Below, piece after piece: positions 1-5,371 of a DNA stretch of 6,534 nt. The DNA is taken from positions 1 to 6,534 of the forward strand of contig JAURHZ010000130.1 in assembly GCA_030833025.1 (NCBI GenBank), given 5' to 3'. Position 1 is the first letter of the stretch, and the number at the start of each line of letters is the position of its first letter. Position numbers and translations under genes: made by a program. The notes beneath the pieces are model-generated. The model was not told where the DNA came from. It saw only the letters and a list, made by a program, of their open reading frames with translations, and ran no database searches. This stretch comes from Armatimonadota bacterium. Its GTDB lineage: Bacteria > Armatimonadota > Armatimonadia > Armatimonadales > Armatimonadaceae.

Positions 1-164
1 ACTGGGTGAGCAATGCCACTTGTGGTGATAGTAGCTGGGCCCTTTGCGACTGGGGTTTGTGCGGTTGCTGGCGCGACTGCGACACCAGTTACGACCGCTC
101 CAGCTGCGCCGGTGGCTACTTTAAGAAAATCACGACGGGATGCGCCGTTGGTTCCACTTTCCAT
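1..164 (-). CDS. Tat-exported protein, N-terminal fragment (gene continues past the left edge)
   Basis: A start codon at 164-162 opens a frame that stays open for 54 codons to the window edge. The product begins MESGTNGASRRDFLKVATG, then an Ala/Gly/Val-rich stretch ending APATAQ. This is a textbook twin-arginine signal: SRRDFLK at residues 9-15, a hydrophobic segment at about 16-30, and likely cleavage near ATA-Q at about residue 35. A double AGGA (180-177 and 174-171) sits upstream, the nearer one 6 nt from the ATG. The mature part visible is only about 19 residues (TPVAKGPATITTSGIAHP), too short to assign a family. Tat export suggests a folded, usually cofactor-binding enzyme outside the cytoplasm. 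It lies downstream of, and on the same strand as, a Tat-exported oxidoreductase, so a second redox enzyme of the same pathway is a reasonable guess, not a demonstrated one. The gene being real is quite certain; its function is unknown. Confidence 0.87.
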   Translation of the reverse strand, partial: MESGTNGASRRDFLKVATGAAGAVVTGVAVAPATAQTPVAKGPATITTSGIAHP

Positions 165-187
165 AATTGTTCCTATTCCTCTACAAA

Positions 188-473
188 TGAACCTCAGGTG
201 TGTCTGAAGCCCAAATTCAACCCGACCGGCTTGTTAGACGGTGAGGTCTTTATTTTTTGATTCTGAACGGAAGACCATTCAGCACCACATCCGACATGAG
301 CCTCAGGTGTGTCTGAGACCCAAATCCAAACTGACCTTCAAGATAATTGGCGAGGTCTTCATTACATCGGTGCCGATCAGCGAACCAATCAGCATCGCTT
401 CCAAACATCGGCCCCGGGCGTACCCGGAGCCTAAATCCAAACTGACCTGTTCCTTAGATGGTGAGGTCTTCCT
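188..473 (-). repeat. Three degenerate tandem copies of a ~110-nt structured unit
   Basis: The conserved cores are about 188-252, 297-361 and 408-472. The motif GAGGTCTT recurs at 243, 352 and 463, so the spacing is 109 and 111 nt. Copies 1 and 2 share CCTCAGGTGTGTCTGA (192-207 and 301-316); copies 2 and 3 share AAATCCAAACTGACCT (322-337 and 433-448). The parts between cores are also weakly alike (ACCATTCAGCA near 274, ACCAATCAGCA near 384). Each core can fold into two hairpins. One has GACC(T)/(A)GGTC arms around about 15 nt. The other has CTCAG/CTGAG-type arms around ACACAC in copies 1 and 2, replaced by a CCGGG/CCCGG stem in copy 3. Copy 3 overlaps the last codons of the oxidoreductase gene, and copy 1 ends about 24 nt before the next minus-strand start codon. 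The strand is inferred from the flanking genes. No known riboswitch or repeat family is recognised. Confidence 0.72.
410..431 (-). other. 9-bp stem-loop just after the oxidoreductase gene, part of repeat copy 3
   Basis: Arms 410-418 and 423-431 pair over nine positions with one C·A mismatch (413/428) around a CGTA loop. It lies 22 nt past the stop codon of the minus-strand oxidoreductase. No T-run follows on the minus strand, so it is not a classic intrinsic terminator. It may stabilise the mRNA 3' end or slow transcription. It occupies the position of the CTCAG/CTGAG hairpin in the other two repeat copies. Confidence 0.55.
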
Positions 474-1851
474 TCGAAATGGTGACACGTCCACCGTTCT
501 GCACCGCTTCATTTGCACGAATTGCAACAACCGTCGCACGGTAGCCAACGGTTGCATCCGCTTCCGTTTGCTTTCCTGCACGCACACCATCGAGGAAGGC
601 ATCACAGGCGTAGTACACCGGCGTCTTCTTCGGGTCAACATTACGGTTCTTACCCGGCTCGAGGCCGCGCTTGAGGAGCTTGGATGCATCCGCAACCAGC
701 GCAATACCCGTGTCATCTCCGACGGCTTCACGGTAAGCATAGACTTCCCAGCCAAGTGCTGTGGCATCCGCTTCTTTAATCATCCAAGCACGTGTGTTCT
801 TGTCGATTGGATCCTTCAGCATAATCGCTGCATCCGAGCCTTGGAACTGCTCGTAGTTGCCTGCAAAGGAGTTCGACAGCGTTGCATCAAAGATCATCCG
901 GACGCCGTTCGCAAACTCAAGGACTGCTGTCACGGAGTCTGCAACCTCACGGCCATCCTTCCAGTTTGTCAGCGAACCAAAGCCGGTAACGGCAACAGGC
1001 TCACTCTTGACAAACCAAGCGGCTGTGTCAAGTGGGTGGATACCGATCTCACCAGCAAGGCCAAGGCTGACGGACTTGTTCAAGCGCCAGTTGAGTGCTG
1101 CTTCACGTGCACCATTTGGCGCGGTCTTGCGCCAGGATGTCTTCTTGTTCCACTGCGACTTACACGTGGTGAAGTTTGGCCCAAGGACACCCGTGGTTAC
1201 AAACTTCCAAACGTGGTGGTGCTGAGGATTCGTGCGCTCCTGCAAACCTGTGTGGAAGACAACGCCCTTCTCTGCAGCCTTCTTGGCAGCCTGTGCGATT
1301 GCACGGGCATCCTCGATGGTATTGGCAATAGGAGCCTCGCAGAACACGTGCTTACCCGCTTCAAGCGCTGCAACCACGATCTCACGGTGCATATGCGTCG
1401 GGGTGGCGACAAAGATTGTCTTTACGGATGCATCCGCAATCGCAGCCTTGTAATCCGTTCCCGTTGCTGCCTTTGGTGCAATCTCACTTGCACGGCGGTG
1501 GCTTGGCTCATAGACATCGATGATGTGCTTGATGTCGGCATTACCAAGGTAATCCAGTGCCTTGAGGACTTCACGGCCTTGCTCACCAAGACCGATGACA
1601 GCGCAGCTGACGGTAGGCTTGGGAGGATCTGCTGGGTACGCTGGCGGCGCGGATGGTGCAGGCGTCGATACCTTAGCAGCAGGTTTTGCAGCTGGTTTTA
1701 CAGGAGGCTTTGCTGCAGGCTTTTTGCCTTGCTCAAGGGACTCTGGAATCAACTCGACGGCATTCGCCGCAGATGCTCCACCCACAAGCAGACCCAGTGC
1801 CAACGCGCCACCAAACATATCGCGACGGCTTACATTTGACTCTTCACTCAT
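454..1851 (-). CDS. Tat-exported Gfo/Idh/MocA-family oxidoreductase
   Basis: The product is 465 aa from the ATG at 1851. That start has GGA 7 nt upstream and gives a normal Tat leader; a longer frame from a GTG at 1872 adds only seven residues before it. The signal is SRRDMFGG (residues 8-15) with a likely cut after ASAANA (about 31). Residues 43-79 are a low-complexity Ala/Pro/Lys linker. The NAD(P)-binding Rossmann fold follows, with GLGEQG at 87-92, FVATPTHMH at about 147-155 and CEAP at 171-174. The C-terminal substrate domain contains GEIGIHPLD (267-275, carrying the conserved His) and LEFANG at about 311-316. The family oxidises or reduces sugars and related polyols, and exported members carry a tightly held cofactor, as in periplasmic glucose-fructose oxidoreductase. 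The usual EKP lysine is Ala here. It lies 48 nt after a ThuA-domain gene, probably in one operon, which suggests 3-keto-sugar metabolism; the substrate is unknown. Confidence 0.93.
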   Translation of the reverse strand: MSEESNVSRRDMFGGALALGLLVGGASAANAVELIPESLEQGKKPAAKPPVKPAAKPAAKVSTPAPSAPPAYPADPPKPTVSCAVIGLGEQGREVLKALDYLGNADIKHIIDVYEPSHRRASEIAPKAATGTDYKAAIADASVKTIFVATPTHMHREIVVAALEAGKHVFCEAPIANTIEDARAIAQAAKKAAEKGVVFHTGLQERTNPQHHHVWKFVTTGVLGPNFTTCKSQWNKKTSWRKTAPNGAREAALNWRLNKSVSLGLAGEIGIHPLDTAAWFVKSEPVAVTGFGSLTNWKDGREVADSVTAVLEFANGVRMIFDATLSNSFAGNYEQFQGSDAAIMLKDPIDKNTRAWMIKEADATALGWEVYAYREAVGDDTGIALVADASKLLKRGLEPGKNRNVDPKKTPVYYACDAFLDGVRAGKQTEADATVGYRATVVAIRANEAVQNGGRVTISKEDLTI

Positions 1852-1899
1852 TACAATTTCCATCCCATCCACCGGTTTGAAATCCGGGAACTACCAAAA

Positions 1900-2661
1900 C
1901 TACTTTGCCTTCGGCAGGTCACTGCTACCCTTGGCCAAACCTAGACTCCACAAAATGCCACCCAGAACATGCTCCTGGTACCAAGGCTTTTCCCAGACAT
2001 CCACGCGGTGCCCGAGCTCTGTGTAGAACATCTTCCCCTTGCCATAGGACTTGCACCACGCAATTCCATAATGGCCAGCTTCCTTCGTATTTGGATGCTT
2101 ATCCAGATCCAAAAGCAAATGAATCTTGTTCTTGTCGTAGCGATCAAAGAGGTAAATCTCATCAAAGACCTTGATCGACTTGTCGATATGCTTTGTTGCT
2201 GGATGCTTGTCATCCTGAACGATGCACTCGACTTCAACCTGTGGTCCGTGGGTCTTGAACTCACCACCCACCATGTCCAGATACGGAACAAAGTCATGGA
2301 ATGTGTCAGATGCGGCATGCGCTCCTGCATAGCCCTTGCCGGAACGCACCCACGCCAGGAAACCTTCCTTGTCAGGAAGTGGCAGGGACCCGGTCGTTGA
2401 TGCAAAGAAAACGCCATCGTATTTCTTCAGCGCTTCAACGGTCATCTTTTCAGCCATCTCGGCATCTGTGCGGACGTAGTCCACTTCGAACTTGCCAGAC
2501 TTCTTACCTAGCTCGGCGATTACACGCTCAGCAACCGGAATCGAATCCGCGTGCCGGAACCCCTTGGTCACCGTAACGACCAACAATTTCTTTGGACCTG
2601 CAGCAACGGCAGAGCTCACAGTGATGAGTAATGCGACGGCACCCGCAATCAACTTGTTCAT
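1900..2661 (-). CDS. Secreted ThuA-domain protein
   Basis: The product is 253 aa. The ATG at 2661 is chosen because a GGGGGGA ribosome binding site sits 6 nt upstream and a Sec signal peptide follows directly (MNKLIAGAVALLITVSSAVAA, likely cut at about residue 21). The frame extends 11 codons further upstream without such support. The mature protein is one ThuA (class I glutamine amidotransferase-like) domain: KGFRH at 33-37, GYAGAHAASDT at 110-120, GGEFKTH at 132-138, DEIYLF at 167-172, FYTELGH at 212-218 and HVLGGILWSLG at 231-241. ThuA proteins act in trehalose and related sugar catabolism through 3-keto intermediates, alongside a Gfo/Idh dehydrogenase (ThuB). The next gene is such a dehydrogenase, also exported, so the pair probably works on a sugar outside the cytoplasm. 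The exact reaction is not fixed by sequence, and I do not assign the symbol thuA because this is a secreted family member of uncertain orthology. Confidence 0.92.
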   Translation of the reverse strand: MNKLIAGAVALLITVSSAVAAGPKKLLVVTVTKGFRHADSIPVAERVIAELGKKSGKFEVDYVRTDAEMAEKMTVEALKKYDGVFFASTTGSLPLPDKEGFLAWVRSGKGYAGAHAASDTFHDFVPYLDMVGGEFKTHGPQVEVECIVQDDKHPATKHIDKSIKVFDEIYLFDRYDKNKIHLLLDLDKHPNTKEAGHYGIAWCKSYGKGKMFYTELGHRVDVWEKPWYQEHVLGGILWSLGLAKGSSDLPKAK

Positions 2662-2702
2662 GGTTTTCCCCCCTGCGTCATTGCACAGATACACCAGCGT
2701 AA

Positions 2703-2732
2703 AGTTTACCCCTGTGATGTTTCACAGGGCAA
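2703..2732 (-). promoter_or_regulatory. Candidate promoter of the thuA-like gene with an internal palindromic operator
   Basis: On the minus strand TTGCCC (2732-2727) and TAAACT (2708-2703) are separated by 18 nt. Each matches the sigma-70 consensus at four of six positions, and the pair would start transcription about 35 nt before the ATG at 2661. The spacer is almost filled by a perfect inverted repeat, CCCTGTGA-TGTT-TCACAGGG (2710-2729). Its TGTGA/TCACA half-sites resemble CRP-type sites, but with 4 nt between them as in FNR sites. Its position inside the promoter would suit a repressor. The promoter assignment is by eye only. Confidence 0.5.
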
Positions 2733-2828
2733 ACGACCATAGGGTAATTTCGGCGACAAAAGCGGTCAACTAAAGCACATTTCCGGTCAGTTCGCGTATG
2801 GATGCGTTCAGATAAGACCTTTTACCTG

Positions 2829-2857
2829 TTGGGGATGGTACGCGGGTGGGCTACACT
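2829..2857 (+). promoter_or_regulatory. Candidate promoter of the first lipoprotein gene, implying a leaderless mRNA
   Basis: TTGGGG (2829-2834) and TACACT (2852-2857) are 17 nt apart. A start site 6-8 nt after the -10 box would fall at about 2864-2866, on the ATG at 2866 itself. No convincing Shine-Dalgarno sequence precedes that ATG (only a loose GGGTGGG at about 2844-2850). Together these suggest leaderless translation. Confidence 0.4.
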
Positions 2858-2865
2858 CGATGTCG

Positions 2866-3927
2866 ATGAAGTTGTCAGTCCTGTTGCTTGCTCCAGTCCT
2901 CCTCGCGATAGCCGGCTGCAAACCAAACGGGCATGATGTACGGCAGACCATGTTCCATAAGGACATCTTTCTGCATATCCCGTCCAGCGATTTCAATGAG
3001 TCCAACCATAGAACCATCCATGTCCTTCCACACACCTGGGTAACGATTAAGCGTGTTTCTATCGTCCTCGCAGATGGCACCGTTGTCCCAGTCAGAGATT
3101 TCAAGCCGGGGGCTATTGAGCTGATACATGATGAAAGTGTCGCCCGTCTCCTTGGGACCATCGAACTTCCAGTCCCGAATCCTACCCAAGTCGTTGTCGT
3201 GATTGATCAAGGGGCTAAATGCACTGCATCCGAAGGAGAAAGCCTACAGCCATGCACGCTCACGCCTGCAAGAACCACGAATGCAAACCGGCCTACAAGC
3301 ACTGGCGATGGGGAACTGACGCTCAACTACGTCATTCCGTCACGTGACCGGGACAGCCCCAGGCTTGTGCTGCAGCTCACCACGGATAGAGGCATAGAAA
3401 TCAATGAAGCTCCCATCGAAGTCAGCTTATTGAGCTCTAGTTCGATTCCATTATCCGTGGATGCTGTCCAGACACCGTTCATCAACCTGATCAGTGAACC
3501 TGGCTTGGCGTCACCGCCACTTCCGTATGCACTGAAAACCCGAACGGCACTATCATCGGCAGCTACAGTGACGGGAACCATCAACGCGGAAACACGCCTT
3601 TTCACGCCAGTCGTGGTGTTCGATCAGGGGATGCCCGAGCGGGTCACCATTTCTGGAACCGTGACACGCCTCGATATTGCTAAGCGGACGTTTCAGCTTC
3701 GGGTGGATGATGCAAGTAATGGGCAGGCGTATGCAACGCTACGCTTTCGGGTAGGAGAGCAGACATCATACGGGTTTGCAGAGAGCCTACCCCCGGCACC
3801 TGCGACGTTTACCGATATCACCCTTGGACGCCGTATCTGGGTCCGCGTGTCGGGTAAACCAGACCCCGATGATCGCCTGGATGCACTGGATGTCCGTATT
3901 ACATCCCAAGATCACCACACGAACTAG
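2866..3927 (+). CDS. Lipoprotein with DUF4382-like and DUF5666-like domains
   Basis: The product is 353 aa from the ATG at 2866; an in-frame ATG at 2860 would add two residues. The N-terminus MKLSVLLLAPVLLAIAGC is a lipoprotein signal with the lipidated Cys at 18. Residues about 30-190 are beta-rich, with HTWVTIKRVSI (56-66) matching HVWVTLKSISI in the next gene, the hallmark strand of DUF4382. This copy is diverged: it lacks the VTD motif and carries an insert with Cys119 and Cys130, which could form a disulfide. Residues about 256-345 look like one DUF5666 OB-fold-like unit (ISGTVTRLD near the start, RIWVRVSGK near the end). These families are envelope or surface proteins of unknown function. 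It is divergent from the thuA-like gene across about 200 nt, and 179 nt upstream of its relative. The lipoprotein nature is clear, the domain calls are good but by eye, and the role is unknown. Confidence 0.85.
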   Translation: MKLSVLLLAPVLLAIAGCKPNGHDVRQTMFHKDIFLHIPSSDFNESNHRTIHVLPHTWVTIKRVSIVLADGTVVPVRDFKPGAIELIHDESVARLLGTIELPVPNPTQVVVVIDQGAKCTASEGESLQPCTLTPARTTNANRPTSTGDGELTLNYVIPSRDRDSPRLVLQLTTDRGIEINEAPIEVSLLSSSSIPLSVDAVQTPFINLISEPGLASPPLPYALKTRTALSSAATVTGTINAETRLFTPVVVFDQGMPERVTISGTVTRLDIAKRTFQLRVDDASNGQAYATLRFRVGEQTSYGFAESLPPAPATFTDITLGRRIWVRVSGKPDPDDRLDALDVRITSQDHHTN

Positions 3928-3965
3928 GTCACATCCTCCGCCCGGCCCATAAGGCAACGAAACCT

Positions 3966-3979
3966 GCCAAAAAGTTGGC
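3966..3979 (+). terminator. Weak stem-loop in the gap between the two lipoprotein genes
   Basis: GCCAA (3966-3970) and TTGGC (3975-3979) form a 5-bp stem with an AAAG loop, 38 nt after the stop codon at 3927. It is nested inside longer-range arms GTCACA (3928-3933) and TGTGAC (3985-3990). No T-run follows. It may mark the 3' end of the first gene, but it is short and could be chance. Confidence 0.22.
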
Positions 3980-4026
3980 TCACGTGTGACATCTTTGACC
4001 TATCGTTCGTCCAACCATTCACTACA

Positions 4027-4047
4027 TATTCACATTCATCGTGAATA
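4027..4047. promoter_or_regulatory. 21-bp inverted repeat, candidate operator for the second lipoprotein gene
   Basis: TATTCAC (4027-4033) and GTGAATA (4041-4047) are perfect 7-bp arms around 7 nt. The repeat is 60 nt upstream of the ATG at 4107, and an AT-rich TATATT (4061-4066) that could serve as a -10 box follows 13 nt later. The size and symmetry suit a dimeric regulator. No clear -35 box was found, so the promoter itself is not called. A 7-bp palindrome in a gap of this size is suggestive rather than proof. Confidence 0.42.
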
Positions 4048-4093
4048 ATGCGAGCATTGATATATTGCAGAGGTCTTTCGAATTTTGAGTGAT

Positions 4094-4099
4094 GGAGGA
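4094..4099 (+). promoter_or_regulatory. Shine-Dalgarno site GGAGGA
   Basis: GGAGGA ends 7 nt before the ATG at 4107. It decides the start: the frame is open upstream to a GTG at 4089, but that codon lies before this site and would place six residues ahead of the lipoprotein signal. Confidence 0.8.
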
Positions 4100-4106
4100 A
4101 GTGGCA

Positions 4107-5318
4107 ATGAAGGTTTCAACTTGGGCACCCGTGGTCGCAGTCGCATCGGTTCTCTCGCTTGGCATTCTCGCCGGGTGCGGAGGTGGATCAACGCCCGCTG
4201 CATCCCGAGGCGTTGACATCTACGTCACAGACCAGTTCATCGACATGTACGCGCACGTTTGGGTGACGCTGAAGAGTATCTCCATAGGGGATGGCAAAAC
4301 GTTCACCGATGTATACACATCAACCGCCGGTAAAAACATTGACATTGTTTCGCTCAAAGACACCGCCGAGCTGCTTAGCTCCATCCAGCTGAATGACGAG
4401 TCGTACACACACATCCGCGTAACGTATGCCGACACCGTCACGCTTGTAGGTACATCGGGAGACAGCAAATCCATACAAGTTGCGCCAAGCCCATCGACCA
4501 CGGTCTCAAATGGCCTCGCCATTCATACAAGCCGCAGCCGTGTACCCTTCAAAGCATCCACGAACCGCCAGCTCGTTGTTGACTTCAACCTCGCATCCTT
4601 TGAGATCTCCGGAGGCAAGCTCAAAATCGGAATTATCCCTGAGCCACCAGCTGGCTTTGAAGGTAAGTTCAAGCGCTTTGCTAACAGCGGCCAAGTCAGC
4701 AACCTGACATCGACATCGTTTGTGATGACCGGTGGCGGGATGCGACCTCCGGTGCAGATACTCCCGTACCCGATGCCTCCCGCGTACAAGCCTGGTCCGA
4801 TGTCCAATATCAACGTCACCTATGATGCCAACACGGTTATCCTCGCACGCGATGGCTCGACAGCAACGCTTCTGGATGGCCAAACGGTTGTGGTTCGTGG
4901 GACGTACGATGATGTATCCAAGACACTGGCCGCTACGGAGATCAACATCGTGCCACAGGGTGGCGCTAATCCTGGTGGACACCCGGGAGTGCATCCAGGG
5001 GATGACACATCAATCGCCGGTGACCATGTTGGTGGTGTTGTGACGGAAATCGATGTCACAAATGGCGTTGTTATTGTCAAGCCTCGGGAATCCAACCACG
5101 CAACAGGAGCCAATCTGGTTAAGATCACGGTGTCTGCTACGGACAAAGTTCTCCTCGGAAAAGGTGGACGCCCGCAGGCAGGTACACTCACCGGTATTAC
5201 CGTCGGAGATGCGGTCTCGGCACACGGGACATTTGCCGCCGATGGCACCTTTGACGCTGATGTCATCATCGCCCGTCTGGCACCGGATTGTGTCTTCCCG
5301 CCGCCAGCATCAAACTGA
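4107..5318 (+). CDS. Lipoprotein with a DUF4382 domain and two DUF5666-like repeats
   Basis: The product is 403 aa. The N-terminus MKVSTWAPVVAVASVLSL leads to the lipobox LAGC with lipidated Cys24, followed by GGGS, a flexible tether. Residues about 35-180 are a DUF4382 domain: VDIYVTDQF near 36-44, HVWVTLKSISI at about 50-60, and a strand pattern ending VVDFNLASFEI and KIGIIPE. Two DUF5666-like units follow, at about 195-282 (SGQVSNLTSTSFVMT, VTYDANTVI, LLDGQTVVVRGTYD) and 307-391 (GGVVTEIDVTNGVVIVK, ITVGDAVSAHGTF). A Gly/Pro/His-rich linker (284-300) separates them, and another Pro-rich loop lies inside the first unit. It is a diverged relative of the preceding gene, with one more DUF5666 unit. 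It is likely an outer-membrane or periplasmic lipoprotein; ligand and role are unknown. A 21-bp inverted repeat upstream suggests separate regulation. Confidence 0.9.
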   Translation: MKVSTWAPVVAVASVLSLGILAGCGGGSTPAASRGVDIYVTDQFIDMYAHVWVTLKSISIGDGKTFTDVYTSTAGKNIDIVSLKDTAELLSSIQLNDESYTHIRVTYADTVTLVGTSGDSKSIQVAPSPSTTVSNGLAIHTSRSRVPFKASTNRQLVVDFNLASFEISGGKLKIGIIPEPPAGFEGKFKRFANSGQVSNLTSTSFVMTGGGMRPPVQILPYPMPPAYKPGPMSNINVTYDANTVILARDGSTATLLDGQTVVVRGTYDDVSKTLAATEINIVPQGGANPGGHPGVHPGDDTSIAGDHVGGVVTEIDVTNGVVIVKPRESNHATGANLVKITVSATDKVLLGKGGRPQAGTLTGITVGDAVSAHGTFAADGTFDADVIIARLAPDCVFPPPASN

Positions 5319-5337
5319 TGTAATAAATGACACTACA

Positions 5338-5370
5338 CGGGCACGCAGGATGCGGTATTCTGCGTGCTCG
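5338..5370 (+). other. 11-bp stem-loop directly before the helicase start codon
   Basis: Arms 5338-5348 and 5360-5370 pair at all eleven positions (one G·T wobble at 5340/5368) around an 11-nt loop. The stem ends one base before the ATG at 5372 and starts 19 nt after the stop codon of the lipoprotein gene. With no T-run it is a poor intrinsic terminator. It may instead separate the two transcripts, or control helicase translation, since the ATG has no Shine-Dalgarno sequence. TATTCT (5356-5361), partly in the loop, resembles a -10 box. Confidence 0.6.
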
Positions 5371-5371
5371 C

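Noticed and set aside
13..207. Small plus-strand frames at the left edge
   Set aside because: They are antisense to the Tat leader on the minus strand and read as its complement (Ala/Val/Pro-rich); no start signal supports them.
188..473. Possible CRISPR array
   Set aside because: Only three units, too diverged (including hairpin sequence), with ~45-nt intervals that are themselves weakly similar; no cas genes nearby.
188..473. Possible tandem glycine-type riboswitch
   Set aside because: The size and tandem layout fit loosely, but I see none of the conserved core sequence of that class, nor of other riboswitches I know.
303..767. Minus-strand frame containing two copies of KTSP...VSLDLG
   Set aside because: The protein repeat only reflects the DNA repeats at 297-361 and 408-472. 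Most of the frame overlaps the oxidoreductase out of phase, and copy 1 is not in phase with it.
241..1839. A 532-codon open frame on the plus strand, longer than the oxidoreductase on the other strand
   Set aside because: It is antisense to a protein with an intact Tat signal, Rossmann motif and family motifs. Its own product is Cys- and Arg-rich with no recognisable domain, typical of a shadow frame.
2710..2729. The palindrome read as an intrinsic terminator
   Set aside because: No gene on either strand ends just before it and no T-run follows; its place within a promoter spacer fits an operator better.
4506..4994. Minus-strand frames antisense to the second lipoprotein gene, and similar ones antisense to the helicase (5853-6518)
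   Set aside because: Both plus-strand genes have clear domain motifs throughout; the antisense products have none and lack ribosome binding sites.
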